A stretch of 64,000 nucleotides of DNA from Variovorax paradoxus (GTDB lineage Bacteria > Pseudomonadota > Gammaproteobacteria > Burkholderiales > Burkholderiaceae_C), in assembly GCA_016806145.1 (NCBI GenBank), contig CP063166.1, positions 310,001-374,000 of the forward strand, read 5' to 3'. Below, one piece after another: positions 15,555-23,626 of the stretch. Under the pieces are notes generated by a model. It searched no databases, had not been told where the DNA came from, and saw only the letters and a program-made list of their open reading frames with translations. The translations under genes and the position numbers were made by a program. Within the stretch, counting starts at the first letter, position 1; each line of letters begins with the position of its first letter.

Positions 15555-16868
15555 ATGAGCGAAGCCGCCGTCCTGCCTGCCAGCCCCGTGCTGGCTTCTT
15601 CCCCGCCCGCCACCGCCACCAAGGGCGGCCAGAGCCAGTTCCGGCTGATCGCCGCCTGCTCGATCGGCAACGCGCTCGAGATGTACGACTTCACCGTCTA
15701 CAGCTTCTTCGCGCTGCTGATCGGCAAGCTGTTCTTTCCCTCCGAGAGCGCCTTCGGTTCGCTGCTGCTCGCGGTCGCGACCTTCGGCATCGGCTTCGTG
15801 ATGCGGCCGCTGGGCGGCGTGATCATCGGCAACTACGCCGACCGCAAGGGCCGCAAGGCCGCGATGACGCTGACCATCGCGCTGATGGTGGCCGGCACGC
15901 TGTGCATCGCGCTCGCGCCCACCTATGCCTCGGCCGGCGTGTTCGGCTCGCTGATGATCGTCGCGGGCCGGCTGCTGCAGGGCTTCTCGCTCGGCGGCGA
16001 GGTCGGCGCCGCGACCTCGATGCTGATGGAGGCCGGCGGCGTCAAGGGCCGCGGCTTCCGCGTCAGCTGGCAGCTCGCGAGCCAGGGCCTGTCGGCGCTG
16101 GCCGGCGCGCTCACCGGCGCGCTGCTGTATGCGCTGCTGCCGCAGGCCTCGCTCGAGAGTTGGGGCTGGCGCCTGCCCTTCCTGCTGGGGCTGCTGATCG
16201 CGCCGGTGGGCCTGTACATCCGCTCGCACCTCGAGGAAACGCACCAGGCCGAGAGCCATGAGTCGAGCCCGATCGGCCGGCTGCTGCGCGCCCATGGCGG
16301 CACCGTGTTCAAGGGCATCCTCGCGACCACCGCGGGCACGGCCACCATGTACCTGGTGGTGTTCTTCATGCCCACCTACATGATCCGCGTGCTCAAGATG
16401 CCGCCCTCGCTGTCGCTGCTGTCGGGCTGCGTCACCGGCATCACGCTGTTCGTGGTGTCGCTGGTGGCGGGCCGGCTGGCCGACCGGCTCGAGCGCCGCA
16501 AGCCGCTGGCGATCGGCTCGCTGCTGTTCAGCCTGGTCGCGGTGGGCCCGGTGTTCTGGCTCATCAGCCACCATCCGAGCGTGCCGCTGGTGCTGTGCCT
16601 GTCGGCGCTGCTGACCGCGAGCGTGAACATCGGCACCACGCCGATGTTCCTGATGCTGCTCGAGATGCTGCCGATCGGCGTGCGCGCCAGCGGCATCTCG
16701 GTGATCTACAGCGTGGGCGTCACGATCTTCGGCGGCTCCTCGCAGTTCATCGTGACCTGGCTGCTGGCCCAGACCGGCAACCCGCTCTCGCCGGCCTTCT
16801 ACATGATGGCCTGCGGCGTGCTGAGCATCGGCGCGCTGCTGAGCCTGCGCGAACGGCGCGTCGGTTGA
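15555..16868 (+). CDS. MFS transporter, metabolite:H+ symporter (MHS) family
   Basis: A 437-residue twelve-helix major facilitator protein. 'IGNALEMYDFTVYSFFALLIG' and 'GFVMRPLGGVIIGNYADRKGRKAAMTLTI' are characteristic of MHS members, which import organic acids such as citrate, shikimate, proline or ketoglutarate with protons. 'GGEVGAATSMLMEAG' in the middle is also typical. The gene is followed after 45 bases by an M20 amidohydrolase, so the transporter may import an amide or N-acyl amino acid that the hydrolase cleaves; this is inference. Confidence 0.9.
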   Translation: MSEAAVLPASPVLASSPPATATKGGQSQFRLIAACSIGNALEMYDFTVYSFFALLIGKLFFPSESAFGSLLLAVATFGIGFVMRPLGGVIIGNYADRKGRKAAMTLTIALMVAGTLCIALAPTYASAGVFGSLMIVAGRLLQGFSLGGEVGAATSMLMEAGGVKGRGFRVSWQLASQGLSALAGALTGALLYALLPQASLESWGWRLPFLLGLLIAPVGLYIRSHLEETHQAESHESSPIGRLLRAHGGTVFKGILATTAGTATMYLVVFFMPTYMIRVLKMPPSLSLLSGCVTGITLFVVSLVAGRLADRLERRKPLAIGSLLFSLVAVGPVFWLISHHPSVPLVLCLSALLTASVNIGTTPMFLMLLEMLPIGVRASGISVIYSVGVTIFGGSSQFIVTWLLAQTGNPLSPAFYMMACGVLSIGALLSLRERRVG

Positions 16869-16913
16869 GCGCCGCCTTCCTCTCCCACCTTTTCCGCGAA
16901 ACGACTTCCTTCC

Positions 16914-18125
16914 ATGACCCGCGAACTCAGCCTCCAGACCACCAAGCTCCTGTCCCGCCTGCTGCCGCCGATCGAGATCGACACCGAGGCCTTCGTCGAC
17001 ATCCGGCGCCGGATCCATGCCGAGCCCGAACTCGGCTTCGAGGTGAGCGCGACCAGCGAACTGGTCGCGCGGCTCCTGCGCGAATGGGGCTACGAGGTGC
17101 ACACGGGCATCGGCAAGACCGGCGTGGTGGGGCAGCTCAGGCTCGGCAGCGGCACGCGGCGCCTGGGCATCCGCGCCGACATGGACGCGCTGCCGATCGT
17201 CGAGGCCACGGGCCTGCCCTATGCGAGCCGGCAGCACGGCCGCATGCATGCCTGCGGCCACGACGGCCACACGGCGATCCTGCTCGCGGCGGCGAAGGCA
17301 CTCGCCAAGAGCCGTGACTTCGACGGCACGCTGAACCTGATCTTCCAGCCCGACGAGGAGAACCTCTGCGGCGCGCGCGCGATGATCGCGGACGGCCTGT
17401 TCGAGCGCTTTCCCTGCGACGCCGTCTATGCGCTGCACAACGCGCCCGGCGTGCCGGCCGGCAGCTTTATCGTGCAAGCGGGGCCGGTCACGCTCTCGTC
17501 CGACGTGGCCGACGTGACGATCCAGGGCAAGGGCGGCCATGGTGCGATGCCGCACCGCGCGCAGGACCCGGTGGTGGCGGCCGCCGCCACCGTGACCGCG
17601 CTGCAGAGCGTGGTGGCGCGCAACGTCGCGCCCGACGACACGGCGGTGCTGTCGGTCGGCTTCATCCGCGGCGGCGCGACCCACAACGTCATTCCGCAAT
17701 CGGTCGCGCTCGGGCTCAACGTGCGCGCGGCCCGGCCCGAGACGCGCGCGCTGGTCGAGTCGCGCATCCGCGAGATCGTCGCGCTGACCGCGCAGGCGCA
17801 TGGAGTGGAGGCCAGCATCGATTACCGGCCGCTGGTGCCGCCGGTGGTCAACACCGAGGCCGAGAGCCGGCTGATGACCGAGGTGTGCGCCGCGCTGGTG
17901 GGCGCGGACAAGGTGGCGGCCACGGTGCCGCGCGGCTTCGCGGGCAGCGAGGACTTCGCCTGGATGCTGGCCGAGCTGCCCGGCTGCTACGTGCTGCTGG
18001 GCAACGGCGAAGGCGAGTTCGGCGGCTGCATGGTGCACAACCCCGGCTACGACTTCAACGACGAGGTGTTGCCGCTGGGCGCGGCCTGCTGGGTGCGGCT
18101 GGCACAGACCTACCTGGTGGCTTGA
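16914..18125 (+). CDS. M20-family amidohydrolase (hippurate hydrolase/aminoacylase type)
   Basis: A 403-residue metallo-amidohydrolase of the M20D group. Metal-binding features include 'GIRADMDALPI', 'MHACGHDGHTAILL' (C114, H116) and 'FQPDEENLCGARAMI' (acidic residues 147-149). A dimerisation domain with 'GKGGHGAMPHRAQDPV' and the C-terminal 'GSEDFAWMLAELPGCYVLLG' complete the fold. Members split N-acyl amino acids such as hippurate. The substrate here is not known, but the upstream MHS transporter suggests uptake-linked catabolism. The gene ends in front of an inverted-repeat element. Confidence 0.9.
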   Translation: MTRELSLQTTKLLSRLLPPIEIDTEAFVDIRRRIHAEPELGFEVSATSELVARLLREWGYEVHTGIGKTGVVGQLRLGSGTRRLGIRADMDALPIVEATGLPYASRQHGRMHACGHDGHTAILLAAAKALAKSRDFDGTLNLIFQPDEENLCGARAMIADGLFERFPCDAVYALHNAPGVPAGSFIVQAGPVTLSSDVADVTIQGKGGHGAMPHRAQDPVVAAAATVTALQSVVARNVAPDDTAVLSVGFIRGGATHNVIPQSVALGLNVRAARPETRALVESRIREIVALTAQAHGVEASIDYRPLVPPVVNTEAESRLMTEVCAALVGADKVAATVPRGFAGSEDFAWMLAELPGCYVLLGNGEGEFGGCMVHNPGYDFNDEVLPLGAACWVRLAQTYLVA

Positions 18126-18134
18126 AAACGGGAT

Positions 18135-18259
18135 CGGACAGCCGAACGCAGAAGGAAGCCAAGGAACGCGAAAGTCGCAGAAGCAGACTTCTGATTTTTC
18201 TTTGGCTGTCCTTCTGCGACCTCTGCGAAACCTTCGCGACTTCTGCGTTCGGCTGTCCG
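18135..18259. repeat. Large inverted repeat, copy A
   Basis: Outer arms at 18135-18154 and 18240-18259 are perfect 20-bp inverted copies (CGGACAGCCGAACGCAGAAG and its complement), with degenerate GCGAA-type repeats inside. It lies between the convergent amidohydrolase and rdgC genes. It is related to the elements at 51494-51695 and 62807-63010. Confidence 0.8.
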
Positions 18260-18265
18260 AATTCT

Positions 18266-19243
18266 TTAGAAGGGCGCGTCTTCCTCTTCGGCCGTGGCCA
18301 CCGCCGCAGCGGCCTTCGGCGCTTCCTCGGCCGGCGCCGCGGTGAACGCCGCCTCGCCGCCGAGCGCGTCGAGCAGCGCCGGCACCAGCTGGCCCAGCTC
18401 GCCGGTGGCAATCGCCACGTCGGCGTCGAAGTTGTCTTCCTTCTTGCCGCCGCCGGCGCCTTCGTCGGTGCCCTCGAGGAACACGATCTTGCGGATCTGC
18501 AGGCCGTGCGTGAGCTCGAAGGACACGCGGTCGTCCCAGGTCAGCGCGAGGCGGGTCGGGCGCTTGCCGTCGGCGATGTGCTGCTTGACCTCGTCGATGT
18601 CGAGCGGGTGCTTGGCATAGCGCACCACGGCCTTCGATTCGTCGGTGGCCTTGAGCTCGCACTCGCGGTCGATGGTGAAGCCCGCGGGCGGCTCCTGCGA
18701 GGCCAGCCATTCGGACATGGCGGCGGCCGGCTCGATCTGGGTGTTGAGCTGCATCGTGCCGAAGCCGGTGAAGTTCTGCACCAGGCTGCTGACCACCTCG
18801 TCGGCGCGCGCCGCGTTGGAGCTGTTGACCACCAGCCTGCGCTCGGCCTGGTCGACCCACACCGTGACGCGCGCGGTGCGCGTGAAGGCCATCGGCAGCA
18901 GCTCGTGCGTGATGTCCTCCTTGAGGTCCTTCTTTTCCTTCTTGCCGGGCTTGCGGCCGGTGGTGGCCTCGATCTGCGCGCAGCGCTCGTCGAGCTTGCG
19001 GCGCACCACCGAGCCCGGCACCGACTTGCTCTCGATCATGTACTCGAGCAGCCACTGGCCGTCGATGGATTCCACCAGCGGGCCGTGGGCCTCGCCGCGC
19101 GGCTCGACCCAGCCGGCCGACTTCTCCTGCGAGGCGCCGCAGGGCTCGAAGCGCTGCTTGCCCAGGCCTTCCTCGGCCTTGGCCAGCGTTTGCGACCAGC
19201 CGGGCTCGATGCGGTAGACGATGACGTTCTTGAATACGGACAC
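18266..19243 (-). CDS. rdgC: Recombination-associated protein RdgC
   Basis: A 325-residue RdgC, a DNA-binding ring protein that modulates RecA. The N-terminus 'MSVFKNVIVYRIEPGW' and the internal 'SGPLVESIDGQWLLEYMIESKSVPGSVV'-like segment are characteristic. An Ala-rich acidic tail ('EEEDAPF') ends the protein. Transcribed divergently from ilvE. Confidence 0.95.
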   Translation of the reverse strand: MSVFKNVIVYRIEPGWSQTLAKAEEGLGKQRFEPCGASQEKSAGWVEPRGEAHGPLVESIDGQWLLEYMIESKSVPGSVVRRKLDERCAQIEATTGRKPGKKEKKDLKEDITHELLPMAFTRTARVTVWVDQAERRLVVNSSNAARADEVVSSLVQNFTGFGTMQLNTQIEPAAAMSEWLASQEPPAGFTIDRECELKATDESKAVVRYAKHPLDIDEVKQHIADGKRPTRLALTWDDRVSFELTHGLQIRKIVFLEGTDEGAGGGKKEDNFDADVAIATGELGQLVPALLDALGGEAAFTAAPAEEAPKAAAAVATAEEEDAPF

Positions 19244-19366
19244 GGAGAATCTTTCCCTTCAATCGCTTGTTTGGCGGAACCGGCCATTGTCGCGGCCCCG
19301 GGCCGGTTCGCGCCACCGGCGGTGCATGGCCCGGGGCGCCGGTCAGGCAAGAGCGGCACGGCGCCG

Positions 19367-19372
19367 TAAAAT
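19367..19372 (+). promoter_or_regulatory. Candidate -10 box of the ilvE promoter
   Basis: TAAAAT stands out in the GC-rich 214-bp divergent rdgC/ilvE region, about 85 bases before the ilvE ATG. A short hairpin GCGGCCT-TC-AGGCCGC (19384-19399) lies in the resulting leader. No clear -35 match is visible. Confidence 0.4.
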
Positions 19373-19457
19373 CGGCGGCTTTGGCGGCCTTCAGGCCGCA
19401 CCCCACAGCCTCCCCCCGCTGAAGGCTTTCTGCAAAAGCTCCCAAAGGAATCAGGAA

Positions 19458-20411
19458 ATGAGCTCGATCCCCCCCTCGCTCGACGACCGTGACGGCAAGA
19501 TCTGGATGGATGGCGAACTCGTGGACTGGCGCGACGCCAAGATCCACGTGCTGAGCCACACGCTGCACTACGGCTGCGGCGCCTTCGAGGGCGTGCGCGC
19601 CTACAAGACGGCCGACGGCGGCACCTCGATCTTCCGCCTGGCCGAGCACACGGAGCGCCTGTTCAACAGCGCCAAGATCCTGCGCATGAAGATTCCGTTC
19701 ACGCAGGAACAACTCAACGAGGCCCAGAAGCAGGTCGTGCGCGAGAACAAGCTCGAGAGCTGCTACCTGCGCCCGCTGATCTGGATCGGCTCCGAGAAGC
19801 TCGGCGTGAGCCCCAAGGGCAACAAGATCCACGCCATGGTCGCGGCCTGGTCCTGGGGCGCCTACCTCGGCGAGGAAGGCATGAAGCGCGGCATCCGCGT
19901 GAAGACCTCGAGCTACACGCGCCACCACGTCAACATCACGATGACGCAGGCCAAGACGGTCAGCAACTACACCAACTCGATCCTCGCCAACATGGAAGCG
20001 CTGGACGACGGCTACGACGAGGCGCTGCTGCTCGACGCGAGCGGCTTCGTGTCCGAGGGCGCGGGCGAGAACGTGTTCGTGGTCAAGAACGGCGTGGTCT
20101 ACACGCCCGACCTGTCGGCCGGCGCGCTCAACGGCATCACGCGCAACACCATCCTGCACGTGTGCAAGGACCTCGGTATCGAGCTGGTGCAAAAGCGCAT
20201 CACGCGCGACGAGGTCTACATCGCCGACGAAGCCTTTTTCACCGGCACCGCGGCCGAAGTCACGCCGATCCGCGAACTCGACCGCGTCGAGATCGGCAAC
20301 CGCGGCGACGGCGGCGCGCGCGGCCCGGTCACCGAGAAGATCCAGGCGGCCTTCTTCGACATCGTGAACGGCAAGAACCCCAAGTACGCCCACTGGCTCA
20401 CGAAGGTCTGA
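19458..20411 (+). CDS. ilvE: Branched-chain amino acid aminotransferase
   Basis: A 317-residue class IV PLP aminotransferase that makes Ile, Leu and Val from their keto acids. Supporting motifs are 'HTLHYGCGAFEGVRAYK', the PLP lysine K166 in 'MTQAKTVSNYTNSILA', and 'EAFFTGTAAEVTPIRELD'. AAGGA lies upstream of the ATG. It is followed after six bases by a small zinc-finger gene. Confidence 0.96.
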   Translation: MSSIPPSLDDRDGKIWMDGELVDWRDAKIHVLSHTLHYGCGAFEGVRAYKTADGGTSIFRLAEHTERLFNSAKILRMKIPFTQEQLNEAQKQVVRENKLESCYLRPLIWIGSEKLGVSPKGNKIHAMVAAWSWGAYLGEEGMKRGIRVKTSSYTRHHVNITMTQAKTVSNYTNSILANMEALDDGYDEALLLDASGFVSEGAGENVFVVKNGVVYTPDLSAGALNGITRNTILHVCKDLGIELVQKRITRDEVYIADEAFFTGTAAEVTPIRELDRVEIGNRGDGGARGPVTEKIQAAFFDIVNGKNPKYAHWLTKV

Positions 20412-20416
20412 AGAAC

Positions 20417-20626
20417 ATGTCCACCACTGCAGTCGTCGAACTCCTCGCGAAGGAGCTCAACCACCAGGGCGGCGTGTTCTGCCCCAGCCCCAAGGCCGAC
20501 ATGAAGCTCTGGAACAGCCACCCCAAGGTCTACCTGGACGTGGCGCGCACCGGCGAGGCCAGGTGCCCGTACTGCGGCACCACCTACCGGCTCAAGGCCG
20601 GCGAGGTGGTTTCCGCGCGGCACTGA
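20417..20626 (+). CDS. Small CHCC-type zinc-finger protein
   Basis: A 69-residue protein with the zf-CHCC pattern: Cys22, a middle His, and C50-x2-C53 in 'RCPYCGTTYRLK'. Homologues of this size are related to a mitochondrial complex I accessory subunit family and are common beside ilvE in beta-proteobacteria. Six bases separate it from ilvE, so co-transcription is likely. The molecular role is not established. Confidence 0.88.
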   Translation: MSTTAVVELLAKELNHQGGVFCPSPKADMKLWNSHPKVYLDVARTGEARCPYCGTTYRLKAGEVVSARH

Positions 20627-20668
20627 CGCGGCGATAGAAGAAGAGACCGGGGGAGGCCCGGAACATCC

Positions 20669-21793
20669 ATGAAGATCAACGTCGCGATCACGATGGAGAT
20701 CCGGGCCGATGTGCAGCAATCGATCTGGTTCAACGGCGCCAACCAGCACTGCGTGTACCTCTACATGCTGCTGAAGCGCTCGCCGCTGGTGGGCGAGGTC
20801 TGGCTGGTGCACGGCGATGGCGTCGCCGCCTATGCCGAGGGCATGATGCTCGGCGAGCTGGCCGGCGCGCTGCGGCCGCTCTCGGCGGTGGTCCACCAGA
20901 CCGACCTGCTGATCGAGATGAACGCCTTCGTTCATCCGACGCATGTCGAGGCGGTGCGCCAGCGCGGCGGGCATTGCGTGTCCTACCGCTTCGGCAACGA
21001 CTACGTGGTGGCGGTCGAGACCATCAACTTCCAGGCCAATCCCTGGCTGCCGAACCCGCACCGCGTGCAGTTCGACGAGCTCTGGACCAACCCGCAGCAC
21101 GCCCACACCTGCAAGAGCTACTTCGAGGCCGTGTACCGCGCACCGGTGCATGTGCTGCCGCACGTGTGGTCGCCGTATTTCCTCGACCGGAGCCTGGCCG
21201 CCAACCCCGAACTCAAGGCACGCTTCGGCTACCGCAACCAGGGCCGGGCCAAGCGCATCGCCTTCTTCGAGCCGAACCTCAACGTGGTCAAGAGTTCGCT
21301 GATCCCGATGCTGGCGGCCAACGAATGCCATGTGCGGCGGCCCGAGCTCGTGCAGCACGTCTACATGACGAACACCTTCGACAAGAAGGAGAACACGGCC
21401 TTCAAGCACATCGCGCTGGGGCTGCGCATGGTGCAGGACGGCAAGGCCACGGCCGACCCGCGCGGGCCCTTCGTCGAATGGGCCGCGCACCACACCGACA
21501 TCGTGGTCTCGCACCAGTGGGAGAACGGGCTCAACTACCTGCTGTACGAGGCGCTGTACGGCAACTACGCACTGGTGCACAACTCGCCGTTCCTGCGCGA
21601 GGTGGGCTACTACTACCCCGAGTTCGAGGTCTTCGAAGCGGCCGCCGCGATCGAGCGCGCGGCCGAGACGCACGATGCGCAGCTGGATGCGCAGGCGCAG
21701 GCCAACGCGGCCTTCCTGCGCACGCTGGCTCCGGCGCATGCGCCGAACATCGAGGCGCACGACGCGCGCATCCGCGCGCTGTTCGCCAACTAG
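20669..21793 (+). CDS. DUF2827-family protein, glycosyltransferase-like
   Basis: A 374-residue protein I assign to DUF2827, found mainly in Burkholderiales and probably of glycosyltransferase-like fold. Characteristic stretches are 'QSIWFNGANQHCVYLYMLLKRSP' (split here as QSIWFNGANQ and HCVYLYMLL), 'FGNDYVVAVETI' and 'VSHQWENGLNYLLYEALYGNY', the last resembling the donor-binding part of GT-B enzymes. GGGAGG precedes the ATG. The enzymatic role is unproven; an envelope or capsule glycan function is possible given the O-antigen ligase-like gene nearby. Its stop overlaps that of the convergent oxidoreductase gene in CTAG. Confidence 0.75.
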   Translation: MKINVAITMEIRADVQQSIWFNGANQHCVYLYMLLKRSPLVGEVWLVHGDGVAAYAEGMMLGELAGALRPLSAVVHQTDLLIEMNAFVHPTHVEAVRQRGGHCVSYRFGNDYVVAVETINFQANPWLPNPHRVQFDELWTNPQHAHTCKSYFEAVYRAPVHVLPHVWSPYFLDRSLAANPELKARFGYRNQGRAKRIAFFEPNLNVVKSSLIPMLAANECHVRRPELVQHVYMTNTFDKKENTAFKHIALGLRMVQDGKATADPRGPFVEWAAHHTDIVVSHQWENGLNYLLYEALYGNYALVHNSPFLREVGYYYPEFEVFEAAAAIERAAETHDAQLDAQAQANAAFLRTLAPAHAPNIEAHDARIRALFAN

Positions 21794-22827
21794 CCCTCGT
21801 CGGCCACGCGCACCACGCGCTTGCCGAAGTTGCGCCCCTGCAGCAGGCCGATGAAGCCGGCCGGCGCGTGCTCCAGGCCCTCGACGACGTCTTCCATCGG
21901 CCGGACCTCGCCGCGTTCGATCCAGTCGTCCATCTCGCGGCGGAAGGCCTCGAAGCGATCGCCGTAGTGGTCGAGGATGACGAAGCCCTGCATGCGGATG
22001 CGCTTCTGCAGCAGCGACGCCATCAGCAGCGGCAGGCGGTTCGTCCCCTGGGTTTCGCCGTCGGCGTTGTAGTCGGCGATGTGGCCGCAGACCGGCACGC
22101 GCGCGCCGATGTTGAGCAGCGGTAGCACCGCGTCGAACACCGGTCCGCCGACGTTCTCGAAATAGACGTCGATGCCCTTGGGGCAGGCCGCGGCGAGGCG
22201 CTCGGCCAGCGCGGGATCGTGGCGGTCGAGGCAGGCGTCGAAGCCCAGCACCTCGACCGCGTGGCGGCACTTGTCCGCGCCGCCCGCGATGCCGACCACG
22301 CGCGCGCCCTTCAGCCGGGCGATCTGCCCGACCATCGCGCCGACCGCGCCGGTGGCCGCGGCCACGACCACGGTCTCGCCGGGCTTCGGCTGGCCGATGT
22401 CGAGCAGGCCCACGTGGGCGGTGAAGGCCGGCATGCCGAGCGCGCCGAGCGCGAGCGAAGGGCGCGCCATGTCGCCCAGCGGCATCAGGTCCTGGCCGTC
22501 GGACAGCGCATAGTCCTGCCAGCCGGCGTTGCCGAGCACGAGCTCGCCGGCGCGGAACTGCGGGTGCTTCGAGGCCACGACGCGGTTGACCGTGCCGCCC
22601 ACCATCGGCTGGCCCAGCGGCACCGAGGCCGCGTAGATCGGCGCGACCTCGTCCATCAGCTGGCGCATGTAGGGGTCGAGCGAGAGGTACAGCGTGCGCA
22701 GCAGCACCTGGCCCTCGGCGGGCGCGGGCACGGCGCCCTCCTCGAGGCGGAAGTGCGCGGGCGTCGGCAGTCCGCGCGGGCGAGCGGCGAGGACGAGGCG
22801 GCGGTTGACGGTGTCGCTTTGGGGCAT
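21790..22827 (-). CDS. NADP-dependent zinc-free MDR oxidoreductase (CurA/leukotriene B4 dehydrogenase type)
   Basis: A 345-residue medium-chain reductase. 'YLSLDPYMRQLM' near the N-terminus, the cofactor motif 'VVAAATGAVGAMVGQIARLKGARVVGIAGG' region and 'GIDVYFENVGG' are typical of enone/alkenal reductases such as CurA. Zinc ligands are absent, as expected. Such enzymes reduce reactive alpha,beta-unsaturated carbonyls. A TAGAC-N5-GTCTA site lies 48 bases upstream, matching one in front of the TetR gene, so electrophile-responsive control by that regulator is likely. Confidence 0.88.
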   Translation of the reverse strand: MPQSDTVNRRLVLAARPRGLPTPAHFRLEEGAVPAPAEGQVLLRTLYLSLDPYMRQLMDEVAPIYAASVPLGQPMVGGTVNRVVASKHPQFRAGELVLGNAGWQDYALSDGQDLMPLGDMARPSLALGALGMPAFTAHVGLLDIGQPKPGETVVVAAATGAVGAMVGQIARLKGARVVGIAGGADKCRHAVEVLGFDACLDRHDPALAERLAAACPKGIDVYFENVGGPVFDAVLPLLNIGARVPVCGHIADYNADGETQGTNRLPLLMASLLQKRIRMQGFVILDHYGDRFEAFRREMDDWIERGEVRPMEDVVEGLEHAPAGFIGLLQGRNFGKRVVRVADEG

Positions 22828-22874
22828 GGGCAGGAGCTCCTGGGTGGTGGAAGGGCGATGACCTGTCAGGTAAT

Positions 22875-22889
22875 TAGACCGGTCGTCTA
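22875..22889. promoter_or_regulatory. TetR-type operator TAGAC-N5-GTCTA (oxidoreductase side)
   Basis: The 15-bp site TAGACCGGTCGTCTA upstream of the oxidoreductase gene differs at a single position from the site at 23595-23609 in front of the TetR gene. Two near-identical dyads flanking one regulator make a functional operator pair very likely. Confidence 0.8.
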
Positions 22890-22936
22890 GAAATGGGCCG
22901 CAAAAAAGGCGGGAGCGACATCGGTCGTCCCGCCTC

Positions 22937-23572
22937 TCAGCCGACCGGGGTGGGAACGGGCGCCAGACCCAGCGCCTGCCGGGTGCCGGCCATGGTGCGG
23001 TCGAGCGGTGCGCGGTCGCGCGCGATCTTCGCGAGCAGGCTGGCGCCGAGCCAGCTCTGGTAGAGCGAAACGGCTTGGGTCTGGGCCTGGCTCTGCGCGG
23101 GATCGCCGGCCTCGGCGGCCGGCAGCGAGCCGTCGGCGCGGCCGGTCTCGATGCAGCGCGCGAGCCGGTCGGTGATCTGGCGGATGCCGCGGTCCAGCGC
23201 CGCGCGCATGGTCTCGGACAGGTCGCAGACCTCGGCGCCCAGCTTCACCACAAGGCAGCGGCTCTGGGCGTCGTCGCCGGTCTGCGAGTCGAGCCAGTCC
23301 TGGAAGTAGGCGACCAGCTGCTGCGCGCCCGTGCCCGACTCGGCCAGCAGGGCGTCGGTGCGCGCGAGGTAGTCGCTGAAATAGGCCTCGAGCACCGCTT
23401 CGCCGAAGGACTCCTTCGAGCCGAAGTAGTGATAGAACGAGCCCTTCGGCACCTTGGCCAGGCTCAGCACCTCGGCCAGCCCGACGGCCGTGAAGCCTTT
23501 GCGCAGCAACAGCGGATGCGCCACGTCGAGGATGTGGCGGCGAACGTCGGGAGGCGTGGCGACGGCAGTCAT
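22937..23572 (-). CDS. TetR-family transcriptional repressor (AcuR/NemR type)
   Basis: A 211-residue TetR protein. The HTH 'GFTAVGLAEVLSLAKVPKGSFYHYFGSKESFGEAVL' spans about 26-60 and the ligand domain contains 'SRCLVVKLGAEVCDLSETMR', a pattern seen in the AcuR/NemR-like subgroup that senses electrophiles through cysteines. Cys residues are present at that stretch. It probably represses itself and the downstream enone-reductase-like gene through the paired operators. It is upstream on the same strand, 109 bases from the oxidoreductase start. Confidence 0.9.
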   Translation of the reverse strand: MTAVATPPDVRRHILDVAHPLLLRKGFTAVGLAEVLSLAKVPKGSFYHYFGSKESFGEAVLEAYFSDYLARTDALLAESGTGAQQLVAYFQDWLDSQTGDDAQSRCLVVKLGAEVCDLSETMRAALDRGIRQITDRLARCIETGRADGSLPAAEAGDPAQSQAQTQAVSLYQSWLGASLLAKIARDRAPLDRTMAGTRQALGLAPVPTPVG

Positions 23573-23594
23573 GGCGCCGGACTCTAGCGCCGAT

Positions 23595-23609
23595 TAGACC
23601 AGTCGTCTA
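23595..23609. promoter_or_regulatory. TetR-type operator TAGAC-N5-GTCTA (regulator side)
   Basis: TAGACCAGTCGTCTA begins 23 bases upstream of the TetR gene start, consistent with autorepression. It also lies just past the stop of the O-antigen ligase-like gene (23627), within that gene's downstream region. Confidence 0.8.
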
Positions 23610-23626
23610 GTGCCGGGATTTCGTAG

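Noticed and set aside
15267..20393. A 1708-codon open frame on the minus strand
   Set aside because: It overlaps asparaginase, MHS, amidohydrolase, rdgC and ilvE in other frames and has the Arg/His/Gln-rich, repeat-like composition of a GC-rich shadow frame.
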